Notes: generated by a model from the sequence alone, not told the origin. A stretch of DNA of 7,555 nt from JBHIBA01 sp046758845 (GCA_046758845.1 JBHIBA010000229.1:1-7555), one strand, 5' to 3'; shown: positions 1 through 7,301, numbered from the stretch's first letter. Translations and numbers: made by a program.

Positions 1-23
1 AAACGAATCAGGAGGCTGAGCAA

Positions 24-45
24 GCTGGGGGGATTGGCCCCCTGC
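24..45. other. GC-rich hairpin upstream of the ABC permease
   Basis: Bases 24-31 pair with 38-45 (GC, one T-T mismatch, then five G-C pairs) around a six-base loop. No T-run follows, so it is not a clear intrinsic terminator. A perfect 12-base palindrome lies at 72-83, just before the permease ribosome binding site. A stop codon in frame 2 at 17-19 could end an upstream gene, but too little is visible to name one. The role of either structure is unknown. Confidence 0.25.
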
Positions 46-95
46 CCTCCCGTGAATCCTGGTCAGTTTAAGCCGCGCGCGGCCAGGGAGATTCC

Positions 96-878
96 ATGAA
101 AGGCATGAACTATCAGAAGGTTATCGTCCCGATCCTCGTTCTGATCCTTTGGCATTTCACATCGTCGGCGGGCTTCTTCGACCCGAAATATACGCCGTCA
201 CCCATTCAGGTTGTGGGCGCGTGGTGGGAATGGATCTTCGGCTCCTCGACGGAGCCGACGATTTGGTACTCTGGGACCTGGTCCAAGCACCTGGTCGACA
301 GTTTCTACCGTGTGATGATCGGCTTCGCCATCGCCAGCGCGGTGGGCGTCGTCCTGGGGATCCTCATCGGCTGGTTCACGCTCATCTCAAATCTCCTGGA
401 CCCGCTCATCCAACTTCTGCGGCCCATTCCCATCACCGCCTGGCTTCCCTTTTCCATCGTCTTCTTTGGAATCCGGGACCCCTCTGCCATCTTCCTCATC
501 GCCTTTGGGACCTTCTTCCCCGTCGTGGTCAATACAACCGCCGGGGCGCAGCGCATCCCGAAAGTCCTGATCCGCGCGGCTCTCATGCTGGGGACAAAGC
601 CGAGCAAGCTCCTGCTGCGGGTGGTTCTTCCATCGGCCCTTCCTTCCATCTTCACGGGCCTCCGCCTGGGCGTGGGTCTGGCCTGGGTCCTCGTGATCGT
701 GGCGGAAATGCTGGCCGTGGACGCGGGGCTGGGCCGCGCCCTGTGGACGGCTTACGAGTTCATTCGGATGGACCTGATCGTAGCCGCGATGGTGACCATC
801 GGACTGATGGGGTTTCTCTCCGACAAGGGCATTGTGTTCATCCGGGACCGGGCTCTGCGCTGGGCGAAGGGTTTATAG
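96..878 (+). CDS. ABC transporter permease, nitrate/sulfonate/taurine (SsuC/TauC) type
   Basis: Integral membrane subunit of an ABC importer, expected to form the inner-membrane channel as a dimer. The 260-residue length is normal for the family. Hydrophobic stretches lie near residues 8-24, 73-95, 110-125, 128-148, 188-208 and 226-245, consistent with about six membrane helices. The binding-protein-dependent permease domain covers roughly 68-255. The cytoplasmic EAA loop that docks on the ATPase is seen around 161-192 (AALMLGTKPSKLLLRVVLPS, then ALPSIFTGLR), followed by the family-typical AWVLVIVAEML. The ATG at 96 follows GGGAG at a good distance; an ATG at 105 is a weaker alternative. The ATPase gene starts 5 bases after the stop, so the two are surely co-transcribed. 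The substrate cannot be read from the permease: sulfonates, taurine, nitrate, nucleobases and thiamine precursors all use close relatives. Confidence 0.93.
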   Translation: MKGMNYQKVIVPILVLILWHFTSSAGFFDPKYTPSPIQVVGAWWEWIFGSSTEPTIWYSGTWSKHLVDSFYRVMIGFAIASAVGVVLGILIGWFTLISNLLDPLIQLLRPIPITAWLPFSIVFFGIRDPSAIFLIAFGTFFPVVVNTTAGAQRIPKVLIRAALMLGTKPSKLLLRVVLPSALPSIFTGLRLGVGLAWVLVIVAEMLAVDAGLGRALWTAYEFIRMDLIVAAMVTIGLMGFLSDKGIVFIRDRALRWAKGL

Positions 879-883
879 TCTCC

Positions 884-1681
884 ATGGGCGTCCTCATCCG
901 GTGTCAGGGACTGCGGAAGAGTTTTCGAGACATTTCCGAAGGGCAGGAGATCGTGGCCCTGGAGGACCTCGGCCTGGAGGTGAAGGAGGGTGAGTTTGTC
1001 ACGATCCTGGGTCCGAGCGGGTGCGGGAAATCGACGCTACTGAATATCATCGCCGGCTTCGAGCCGCTGACCGAGGGGGAAGTCATACTGGACGGCCGTC
1101 CCATTCGGCAGCCCGGCCCCGACCGGGGAGTCGTGTTTCAGGAATATGCCCTTTTCCCCTGGCTGACGGTTTTGGACAACGTTTGTTACGGCCTTCGGGA
1201 AAAGGGTATCCCTCGGGAGGAGCAGGTCGCCACAGCCCGAACCTACCTGAGGGCGGTTGGACTCGAGGAGTTCGAGCGGCGCTATCCCCACGAGCTTTCA
1301 GGGGGCATGAAGCAGCGGGTTTCGCTCATCCGGGTGCTGGCCAACGACCCGCAGATCCTTCTCATGGACGAACCCTTCGCCGCCGTCGACGCCCAGACCC
1401 GCAAGGAGCTTCAGCGGGAGCTCATCGCCCTGTGGCAGGAGACCCACAAAACCGTCCTCTTCGTCACCCACAACGTGGAGGAAGCCGTCTTTCTGGGCGA
1501 CCGGGTGGTGGTGATGACGGCCCGACCCGGGCGGATCAAGAAAAACCTCCTCATTCCCCTTCCGCGTCCCCGGGACGAAACCGCCCCGGACTTCAATGAC
1601 CTTCGGCGGGAGGCGACCCGTCTGGTCGAGGAAGAGCTGAAAGGCCGCAGGGGGACCCTGTTGGGCAGAGCGGAGGACTGA
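884..1681 (+). CDS. ABC transporter ATP-binding protein, nitrate/sulfonate/taurine (SsuB/TauB) type
   Basis: Cytoplasmic ATPase that powers the import channel encoded just upstream. The 265-residue protein has all nucleotide-binding elements: Walker A GPSGCGKST at 43-51, Q-loop glutamine at 86 in VVFQEYALFPW, signature LSGGMKQRV at 138-146, Walker B ILLMDEP at 158-164, D-loop AAVD at 166-169 and the switch histidine at 196 in FVTHNVEEA. FQEYALFPWLTVLDNV and the DAQTR segment after Walker B are typical of the SsuB/TauB/NrtD branch. The reading frame is open far upstream, to about 149, inside the permease gene. The family N-terminus (MGVLIRCQGLRKSF) fixes the start at the ATG at 884, with a modest GAAGG about 13 bases before it. 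The helix after the signature reads SLIRVLAND rather than the usual AIARALA, a mild variation. Substrate is unknown. Confidence 0.93.
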   Translation: MGVLIRCQGLRKSFRDISEGQEIVALEDLGLEVKEGEFVTILGPSGCGKSTLLNIIAGFEPLTEGEVILDGRPIRQPGPDRGVVFQEYALFPWLTVLDNVCYGLREKGIPREEQVATARTYLRAVGLEEFERRYPHELSGGMKQRVSLIRVLANDPQILLMDEPFAAVDAQTRKELQRELIALWQETHKTVLFVTHNVEEAVFLGDRVVVMTARPGRIKKNLLIPLPRPRDETAPDFNDLRREATRLVEEELKGRRGTLLGRAED

Positions 1682-1739
1682 GCCCCAGAACCGGGCGAAA
1701 CCTTCTGGCTGGACTCCACCTGAGTAGCCGGAGACGCCC

Positions 1740-1770
1740 GGCCTTCCGTGAGAGGCTCGCTTTTGTTTTC
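1740..1770 (+). terminator. Possible intrinsic terminator of the ABC transporter operon
   Basis: A stem forms between 1740-1745 and 1752-1757 (four Watson-Crick and two G-T pairs) with a six-base loop. It is followed by CGC and then TTTTGTTTT at 1761-1769. It lies about 60 bases after the ATPase stop. The stem is short and two bases separate it from the T-run, so it is weak. Position and the T-rich tail are the main support. Confidence 0.35.
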
Positions 1771-1934
1771 TGCGGGGGGCGCTTTTTGGGCACTTGCGTG
1801 CCGGCCGGACTGCGGTTGGAGCCATGTCTGCTCAAGCCGAGCGTCTTTGGCGCACACCTTTCGAGAGGTGATTTAGCAGGCACGCCAGTGCGGAAACCTG
1901 ACGCGGTGCGTCCGGCGCCCCACACCCCCCCGCA

Positions 1935-1983
1935 AAACTTTTGACGGCCCGGCATGCGGCTCGATGCCCCTCATGGCCGGGCC
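1935..1983 (-). terminator. Possible terminator of the HtrA-like gene
   Basis: The strongest hairpin in the gap: GGCCCGGC at 1946-1953 pairs with GCCGGGCC at 1976-1983, extended by three pairs (1954-1956 with 1972-1974) across a one-base bulge. Read on the minus strand, it is followed by GTC and then AAAAGTTTT, giving a short T-rich tail. It lies about 115 bases beyond the protease stop. The distance and the interrupted T-run keep this tentative. Confidence 0.3.
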
Positions 1984-2095
1984 TGCTGGCGTTGGGCGTT
2001 CGTTTAACTGACCCGGTGGGTCTGTCGCGTTGCGGTGGCTTGATTCTTTAGCCGGATGCCCATCCGCCGGATCGCGGGCAAACGCGCGCGGTAGA

Positions 2096-3145
2096 CTACG
2101 CCTCCCCCAAAATGACTTGCAGCTCTCGCCGCTCGCCGTTCCGCAGGACCGACACCGGGACGGGCGAGCCAGCGGGCAATCCCGCCAGAAGCCGGTAAAT
2201 ATCGTCCACGGAGCCGACACCCTCACCGTCCAATGCGACGATCCAGTCGCCTTCGAGCAACCCGGCCCGCTGCGCCGGTCCTTTTTCCACGACCGAAACT
2301 ACTTCGACCGCCGTTGCGGCCGTGACGCGAAACTCGCGGCGGAGCCGGCGGCTGAGGGGCCGCACCTGGGCGGCAATCCCCAGGTGGGCGCGCCGGACTT
2401 TGCCGCGGGTCACCAACTCGCCCACCACCCATTTGGCCGTGTTCACCGGCACGGCGAAGCTGATCCCCTGCGCCATGAAGATCATCGCCGTGTTGACGCC
2501 GATCACGCGGCCCCGGCTGTCCACCAGCGGACCCCCGGAGTTGCCCGGATTGAGCGCCACGTCCGTCTGAATCACGTTCTCGATCAGCCGCCCGGATTGG
2601 CTGCGCAGTGCGCGCCCCAGGGCCGAGACCACACCCGTGGATACGGTGCTCTGGAACCCCAGGGGATTGCCGATGGCGATGACCAGCTGACCCACGCGAA
2701 GCGAATCCGAGTCGCCCAGCTCTGCGGCCGGAAGGTCGCCGACGCTGGCCCGCACGACGGCCAGGTCGGTCGCCGGGTCAGTCCCCACGATTTGGGCCGG
2801 GAAGGAACGGCCGTCGGTCAGCCTCACCTCGACCCCATCCGCCCGTTCCACGACGTGATGGTTCGTGAGAACGAAGCCGTCGGGTGCGATGATCACACCC
2901 GACCCGGCCCCCTCGCCTCCGCGACGGCGCGGGCGGACGCGCTTCTTCACGCCGATGCTCACTACCGCCTGGCCGACCGCATCGACCACCCCGACCACGG
3001 CCCGCGAATAGGCGTCCAGCAGGTCATCGTCCTCCGATCGGCTGCTGGGGGCGGAATGGCCCCTCCCCTTCGGCCGGACCGGTTCGGTAATCAGAAGCCT
3101 CAAGAAGTCATCAGTTCCATAACTTGAACGGGATGAGATACTCAT
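2096..3145 (-). CDS. HtrA/DegP-like serine protease (S1C family) with one PDZ domain and no signal peptide
   Basis: Trypsin-like protease of the HtrA family, which degrades or processes misfolded proteins. In the 349-residue product, the protease domain spans about 55-245. It has the full triad: His97 in TNHHVV, Asp127 in TDLAVV and Ser203 in GNSGGP. ISFAVP at 228-233 is the usual end-of-domain motif. A single PDZ domain covers about 253-345 (LGI start, then GPAQRAGLLEGDWIVALDG). A basic linker KKRVRPRRRGG sits at 67-77, before GSGVII. The first 40 residues are polar and charged with no hydrophobic segment, so export is not evident; most characterised HtrA proteins are periplasmic. The ATG at 3145 has a strong AAGGTGGGAG about 7 bases upstream. 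An in-frame GTG at 3274 would add 43 non-hydrophobic residues and has a poor binding site. The gene converges on the ABC operon and diverges from the hydroxylase operon. Confidence 0.92.
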   Translation of the reverse strand: MSISSRSSYGTDDFLRLLITEPVRPKGRGHSAPSSRSEDDDLLDAYSRAVVGVVDAVGQAVVSIGVKKRVRPRRRGGEGAGSGVIIAPDGFVLTNHHVVERADGVEVRLTDGRSFPAQIVGTDPATDLAVVRASVGDLPAAELGDSDSLRVGQLVIAIGNPLGFQSTVSTGVVSALGRALRSQSGRLIENVIQTDVALNPGNSGGPLVDSRGRVIGVNTAMIFMAQGISFAVPVNTAKWVVGELVTRGKVRRAHLGIAAQVRPLSRRLRREFRVTAATAVEVVSVVEKGPAQRAGLLEGDWIVALDGEGVGSVDDIYRLLAGLPAGSPVPVSVLRNGERRELQVILGEA

Positions 3146-3337
3146 CAGCTCGCTCCCACCTTTTCCGCGCTGGCCGCAAGGGAGTCCGTCAAGCCCGACG
3201 GCCTCGCGCAAAGGGCGCCGCAGCTTCAGCGCTTCGGGTTCAATCCACCTTGACTTTTTTATGTGGACCTGCACCTACCGCTGCGCAAGTCCGCGTGACC
3301 CAAATCCTTACACGCCAAAAGAGAATCAGGCGACCTG

Positions 3338-3363
3338 AAGCCCTTCTGGGTTTTTCCATTTTT
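3338..3363 (+). terminator. Terminator-like hairpin and T-run in the hydroxylase 5' region
   Basis: AAGCCC at 3338-3343 pairs with GGGTTT at 3348-3353 (one G-T) around the loop TTCT. The sequence then runs on as T-rich, with five T at 3351-3355 and five more at 3359-3363. A small CAGG/CCTG hairpin lies directly before it and shares its edge. It is about 180 bases upstream of the small subunit and has no plus-strand gene before it. It could be a leader attenuator, a relic terminator, or chance. Confidence 0.3.
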
Positions 3364-3443
3364 CCCCGTTCCCAACGGTCCAAGCCCGCTTACAGAACAA
3401 AGACGGCCCCGGCTCTCCCCGCCACGACTCTCCAAAAATGATC

Positions 3444-3472
3444 TTGCAAACCCATCCAAAGACTGATACACG
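3444..3472 (+). promoter_or_regulatory. Candidate sigma-70 promoter for the hydroxylase operon
   Basis: TTGCAA at 3444-3449 matches four of six -35 positions. After a 17-base spacer comes TACACG at 3467-3472, a weak -10, preceded by TGA at 3464-3466, which would supply an extended -10 TG. Transcription would begin near 3480, giving a leader of about 60 bases that holds the 3500-3512 hairpin. Only spacing and the TG element support this. Confidence 0.22.
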
Positions 3473-3540
3473 TGAACCATACCTGCAAATCCGACGAGCC
3501 ACTCGGCGAGTGCCTTTGGGCGGAAAGGGGGTGGAGGGAA

Positions 3541-4008
3541 ATGAAACGTTCCGTCCGGATCACCGTTAACGGCACACCTTACGAGCACGAGGTGGAACCC
3601 CGGCTCCTGCTCGTCCATTACCTTCGAGACGTCCTCGGCTTGACGGGGACCCACATCGGCTGCGAGACCAGCATCTGCGGGGCCTGTACGGTCCTTCAGG
3701 ACGGCCTGGCGGTGAAATCGTGCACGATGCTGGCCGTACAGGCGGACGGGTCGGAGCTCATGACCGTAGAGGGTCTGGCGAAGGACGGACGCCTGGATCC
3801 CATTCAGGAAAAGTTCTGGGAACACCACGGCTTGCAGTGCGGGTTCTGCACGCCGGGCATGCTGATGGCCGCCAAGCAGCTCCTCGCCCGAAACCCCAAC
3901 CCCACCGAGGAGGAAATCCGCCGGGGGATCGAGGGAAATCTCTGCCGGTGCACGGGGTATCAGCAGATCGTCGAGGCCATCCAGGCTGCCGCCGGCAAGG
4001 GTTCCTAA
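3541..4008 (+). CDS. Small [2Fe-2S] subunit of a xanthine dehydrogenase/CO dehydrogenase-family molybdenum hydroxylase
   Basis: Iron-sulfur subunit (CoxS/CutS/XdhC-type) that relays electrons from the Mo centre to FAD in the partner subunits. The 155 residues match the usual length. The N-terminal plant-ferredoxin-type domain (about 1-75) has cluster ligands Cys41, Cys46, Cys49 and Cys61. The C-terminal helical domain (about 85-150) holds the second cluster with Cys100 and Cys103 in CGFC and Cys135 and Cys137 in CRC. All eight ligands are present. The frame stays open back to a GTG at 3472, but the ATG at 3541 is preceded by GTGGAGGG and gives the family N-terminus (MKRSVRITVNG). The large-subunit gene follows after 34 bases. 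Small-large-medium is one of several known orders; classical CO dehydrogenase is medium-small-large. Confidence 0.95.
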   Translation: MKRSVRITVNGTPYEHEVEPRLLLVHYLRDVLGLTGTHIGCETSICGACTVLQDGLAVKSCTMLAVQADGSELMTVEGLAKDGRLDPIQEKFWEHHGLQCGFCTPGMLMAAKQLLARNPNPTEEEIRRGIEGNLCRCTGYQQIVEAIQAAAGKGS

Positions 4009-4042
4009 CCGCCTGCTTCCGCTTTTCCGGAGGTTTTGAGCC

Positions 4043-6397
4043 ATGACGCAAGCCCTCAAAGCTCCGAAATTCATCGGCGAGCGCGTCAAGCGCCGGGAGG
4101 ACCCCCGGCTCATCCAGGGACTTGCCCACTATGTGGACGACATCGCGCCGGCCGGCTGCTTGCACGTTGGCATCGTCCGGAGCCCCCATGCGCACGCCCG
4201 CCTGAAGTCGGTCGATCCGTCCCCCGCCCTCGCGCTCTCCGGCGTCACGGCCGTTTTCACCGGCGAGGACACCAAAGACATAGGGCCCGTCCCCGTTGCG
4301 GGGACGACCGAGGACACGAAGATTCCTCACCATCCCATCCTCGCGATGGGAGAGGTCCGCTACGTAGGCGAGCCCGTCGCGGCCGTCGTGGCCACCGACC
4401 GGTACGTCGCCCGGGACGGAGCCGATTTGGTCCGGGTGGAATATGAGCCCCTTCCCGCCGTCGTGGACCCGGAGAAGGCCCTGGAGTCCGGAGCCCCGAA
4501 GGTCCATGAAGAGTTCGAAGACAATCTGGCGTTGACGATGGCCATGGGGGATGCCGAAGCAACAGAGGGCGCGCTTGCGAAATCCGACCGGGTCATCCGC
4601 CAAAGAATTGTTCAGAGTCGAGTCGTCCCGTGCTCGATGGAGACAAGGGGGGCGCTGGCGGAATATGACCGGGGGGCCGAGAAGCTGACCTTATGGTCCT
4701 CCACGCAGATCCCCCACATCCTGAAAACGCAGGTCGCCCTCCAGATGGGCATCCCGGAACATCTGGTCCGGGTCATCGCACCGGAAGTGGGCGGAGGCTT
4801 CGGCTGCAAGCTCAATGTCTATCGGGAAGAGGCCCTGGTGTCCTTCGTCAGCCGCGCCCTGGGCAAGCCGGCCAAATGGATCGAAACCCGATCGGAGAAT
4901 TTCCTGGCGACCGTCCACGGGCGGGGGCAGGTGGGCGAGGTCGAGCTGGGCGTGATGAATGATGGCACGCTCACGGGCATCCGCTACCGGGTGGTGGTGG
5001 ACATCGGGGCCTATCACCAGTTGTTAACCCCCGCCATCATCGGGCTCACCGGGGGCATGCTGCCCGGAGCCTATAAGATCCCCTGCCTGGACGTGCAGGT
5101 CCGCGGGGCCTTCACCGACAAGATCGCCACCGATGCCTATCGGGGCGCGGGGCGTCCCGAGTCCACTTTCATGGTGGAGCGCATGGTCGACATCGCCGCC
5201 CGCGAGCTGGGCATGGATCCCGCCGAGATCCGGCGGAAGAACTTCCCCAGCCCCGACGAGTTTCCCTACACCACCGCCAGCGAGACGGTCTACGACAGCG
5301 GGGACTACGCCGCCGCGCTGGACAAGGCCCTTGAAATGGTCGGGTACGACAACCTCCGAAAGGAGCAGGCCGAGGCCCGCAAGGCGGGGCGTTACATCGG
5401 GATCGGCCTGTCCAGCTATGTCGAGATCTGTGGGATGGGTCCGTCTTCCGCCTTGGCTGCGGGCGGGTGGGAGAGCGCCACCGTCCGCGTCCAGCCGACG
5501 GGGAAGATCACCGTCCTCACCGGGGTCTCTCCCCACGGACAGGGACAGGAGACCACTTTCGCCCAGATTGTCGCGGAGGGCTTCGGCGTCCCCATCGAAG
5601 ACGTGGCGGTCATCCACGGGGATACGGACATGGTCCCGTACGGCATCGGGACCTTCGGCAGCCGGGCGACCGTTGTGGGGGGCGCAGCCGTTTGGATCGC
5701 GCGAGATATGGTCATCGAGAAAGCCAAGAAGTTCGCCGCCGTGCACCTGGAGGCCGACCCGGCCGACGTGGTGCTGGAAGCCGGAGAGTTCTACGTCAAG
5801 GGCTCACCGGAGAAAAAGGTTCCCCTCCTGATGGTCGCCCTGGGCGCCCATCACCCGGCCCTCGCCGGGGGCGTGCCCTTCCCCGAGGGAGAGACCCCGG
5901 GCCTGGAGGCCACCCACTTTTTCGAGCCCAGCAACTTCACCCATCCCTTCGGGACGCACGTCTGCGTCTTGGAGGTGGACCCGGAAACGGGCGACGTTCA
6001 CATCCTGCGTTATGTGGGGGTGGACGACATAGGAAACGTCATCAATCCGCTTCTGGTGGACGGCCAGCTCTACGGCGGGATCACCCAGGGACTGAGCCAG
6101 GCCCTGGACGAAGAACTCGTTTTCGACGAGGCGGGGCAGCCGCAAAACACCTCCTTCATGCATTACGCCCTCCCCAAGGCCGCGGACCTTCCCCACTTCG
6201 AGCTGGACCGGACGATCACCCCCACGCAGGTCAACCCCCTGGGGGCCAAGGGAGTCGGAGAGGCCGGGACCATCGCCTCCACGCCAGCCCTGGTCAACGC
6301 CATTGTGGATGCTCTCTCGCCCTGGGGCGTGACGCACATCGACATCCCCGTGCGCCCGGAGAAGATCTGGGAGATCACGAAGGGAGGCCGGCCATGA
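4043..6397 (+). CDS. Large molybdenum-binding subunit of a xanthine dehydrogenase-family hydroxylase (AYRGAGR-loop, 'form II CoxL'-like)
   Basis: Catalytic subunit, expected to bind a molybdenum pterin cofactor and hydroxylate a substrate with water-derived oxygen. At 784 residues it is full length. The N-terminal aldehyde oxidase/xanthine dehydrogenase a/b hammerhead domain covers about 15-145, and the Mo-binding domains about 160-770. Visible motifs are GGGFGCK at 250-256, the active-site loop AYRGAGRPE at 365-373, the cofactor-contacting HGQGQETTF at 498-506, and the catalytic base Glu740 in GAKGVGEAGT. The loop lacks the cysteine of the AYxCSFR loop found in proven aerobic CO dehydrogenases; AYRGAGR occurs in the loosely defined form II group and in many enzymes acting on organic substrates. 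A GGAGG lies 9 bases before the ATG. The stop overlaps the next start as ATGA. No maturation gene (XdhC- or CoxD-like) is in the window. Substrate is unassigned. Confidence 0.94.
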   Translation: MTQALKAPKFIGERVKRREDPRLIQGLAHYVDDIAPAGCLHVGIVRSPHAHARLKSVDPSPALALSGVTAVFTGEDTKDIGPVPVAGTTEDTKIPHHPILAMGEVRYVGEPVAAVVATDRYVARDGADLVRVEYEPLPAVVDPEKALESGAPKVHEEFEDNLALTMAMGDAEATEGALAKSDRVIRQRIVQSRVVPCSMETRGALAEYDRGAEKLTLWSSTQIPHILKTQVALQMGIPEHLVRVIAPEVGGGFGCKLNVYREEALVSFVSRALGKPAKWIETRSENFLATVHGRGQVGEVELGVMNDGTLTGIRYRVVVDIGAYHQLLTPAIIGLTGGMLPGAYKIPCLDVQVRGAFTDKIATDAYRGAGRPESTFMVERMVDIAARELGMDPAEIRRKNFPSPDEFPYTTASETVYDSGDYAAALDKALEMVGYDNLRKEQAEARKAGRYIGIGLSSYVEICGMGPSSALAAGGWESATVRVQPTGKITVLTGVSPHGQGQETTFAQIVAEGFGVPIEDVAVIHGDTDMVPYGIGTFGSRATVVGGAAVWIARDMVIEKAKKFAAVHLEADPADVVLEAGEFYVKGSPEKKVPLLMVALGAHHPALAGGVPFPEGETPGLEATHFFEPSNFTHPFGTHVCVLEVDPETGDVHILRYVGVDDIGNVINPLLVDGQLYGGITQGLSQALDEELVFDEAGQPQNTSFMHYALPKAADLPHFELDRTITPTQVNPLGAKGVGEAGTIASTPALVNAIVDALSPWGVTHIDIPVRPEKIWEITKGGRP

Positions 6398-7242
6398 TCC
6401 CGAGCGCATTCGAATACCACGCGCCCGCGACGCTGGAGGAGGCGGTCGGCCTGCTTGCGCAATACGGGGAAGACGCAAAGATACTCTCGGGCGGGCACAG
6501 CCTCATCCCCCTCCTGAAGACCCGTATCGCCCGTCTGGGGATTGCCGTCGATATCGGGAGAATTCGCGACCTTTCCGATATCCGCGAGGAAAGCGGCGTT
6601 TGCCGGATTGGCGCCTGCGCGACTCACTATCTCATCGAGTCTTCGGACGTTCTGAATAGATGCTGCCCCCTGCTGCCTCAGGTGGCGGCGCAGATCGGGG
6701 ACGTCCAGGTCCGGAACAAGGGAAGCATCGGCGGCAGCTTGGCCCACGCGGACCCGGCTGCGGACTATCCCGCCGCGGCCATCGCGCTTCGGGCGTCCCT
6801 CGTGGCGGTGGGACCCAAGGGCGAGCGGGAGATCCCCATAGACGATTTCTTCCTGGGCCCGCTGGCCACATCCCTGGCCCCGGATGAGATCCTGAAAGAG
6901 GTGCGAATCCCCGACGCCGGCGCGGCCTGCGCGTACCGGAAAGTGGCCCAACGGGCCTCGGGCTTCGCGGTGGTGGGAATCGCCGTCCAGCTCGCCCTGG
7001 ACGACGGCCGGTGCACCGGCGCGGGAGTCGGCGTGACCGGTTTGGCCGACCACGCCTTCCGGGCGACGGGCGTCGAGGAGGGCCTGGCCGGCCGCGTCCT
7101 CGATGAAGCCGCTGTGGAAGCCGCCGCGGCGAAGGCGGCCGGCGGGGTGAAGCCCCTGGAGGACCTATTCGCTTCCAGCAATTACCGGGCCCACCTGGCG
7201 CGCGTCCATTGCCGGCGAGCCATCCAAGCTGCCCTCGCTTAA
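6394..7242 (+). CDS. Medium FAD-binding subunit of the molybdenum hydroxylase
   Basis: Flavoprotein subunit (CoxM/CutM-type) that takes electrons from the [2Fe-2S] subunit and passes them to an acceptor. The 282 residues are normal length. The N-terminal FAD-binding domain (about 1-170) carries the two standard flavin motifs: LSGGHSLIPLLK at 31-42 and VRNKGSIGGSLAHADPAAD at 106-124. The C-terminal CO dehydrogenase flavoprotein domain covers about 178-280 (start YRKVAQRASGFAVV). The start at 6394 overlaps the large-subunit stop by four bases, indicating translational coupling; AGGGAGG lies upstream within the preceding gene. The frame is open far upstream inside the large-subunit gene, but only the part from 6394 has family similarity. 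I see no extra domain identifying the electron acceptor. Confidence 0.95.
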   Translation: MIPSAFEYHAPATLEEAVGLLAQYGEDAKILSGGHSLIPLLKTRIARLGIAVDIGRIRDLSDIREESGVCRIGACATHYLIESSDVLNRCCPLLPQVAAQIGDVQVRNKGSIGGSLAHADPAADYPAAAIALRASLVAVGPKGEREIPIDDFFLGPLATSLAPDEILKEVRIPDAGAACAYRKVAQRASGFAVVGIAVQLALDDGRCTGAGVGVTGLADHAFRATGVEEGLAGRVLDEAAVEAAAAKAAGGVKPLEDLFASSNYRAHLARVHCRRAIQAALA

Positions 7243-7301
7243 TCCCGTCAGGCGGCGCAAAATCGACCATTGAAAAGAGGCGGCGGGGGTTGTGTTTCGG
7301 A

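Larger units (their letters stand above)
1682..2095. other. Convergent intergenic region with several hairpins, no gene seen
   Basis: This gap separates the 3' ends of the ABC operon (+) and the HtrA-like gene (-). The reading frames across it have no family signature or convincing start. Structures visible by eye: CCAGAA at 1685-1690 pairs with TTCTGG at 1703-1708; a competing bulged hairpin runs 1707-1729 (GGCT/AGCC plus ACTC/GAGT); a perfect stem GGCAC/GTGCC lies at 1789-1802, whose loop reads GCAA, a GNRA tetraloop, on the minus strand; 1855-1870 is a six-pair stem with loop TCGA; and CGGAT/ATCCG pairs at 2053-2066. I do not recognise a known RNA family. Confidence 0.5.
3146..3540. other. 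Divergent intergenic region between the protease and the hydroxylase operon
   Basis: About 395 bases without a supportable gene; the middle looks less GC-rich than the flanking genes. It must carry control signals for both directions. Visible hairpins: CCGTC/GACGG at 3186-3201, in the protease leader; CAGG/CCTG at 3327-3337; CCGTT/AACGG at 3366-3378; and CACTC/GAGTG at 3500-3512, shortly before the small-subunit ribosome binding site. A terminator-like element at 3338-3363 is listed separately. TTGACT at 3250-3255 resembles a -35 box, but no good -10 follows at the right distance. No convincing minus-strand promoter was found for the protease. Confidence 0.5.

Noticed and set aside
149..883. 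N-terminal extension of the ABC ATPase into the permease gene
   Set aside because: The permease frame has the real motifs there; ATPase similarity starts only at the ATG at 884.
2030..3127. Long open frame on the plus strand opposite the protease gene
   Set aside because: It is antisense to a clear HtrA-family gene, has no family motif and a low-complexity charged composition typical of GC-rich shadow frames.
3146..3274. Longer protease starting at the GTG at 3274
   Set aside because: The 43 extra residues lack a signal peptide or family similarity, and the ATG at 3145 has a far better ribosome binding site.
3472..3540. Longer small subunit starting at the GTG at 3472
   Set aside because: There is no Shine-Dalgarno before it and the added residues are not part of the ferredoxin fold; the ATG at 3541 fits the family.
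5467..6393. Upstream extension of the medium-subunit frame
   Set aside because: It is arginine- and glycine-rich shadow sequence over the large-subunit gene; the ATGA overlap at 6394 marks the real start.
4043..6397. Aerobic CO dehydrogenase (form I) as the enzyme identity
   Set aside because: The active-site loop reads AYRGAGR and has no loop cysteine; gene order and neighbours also give no support.
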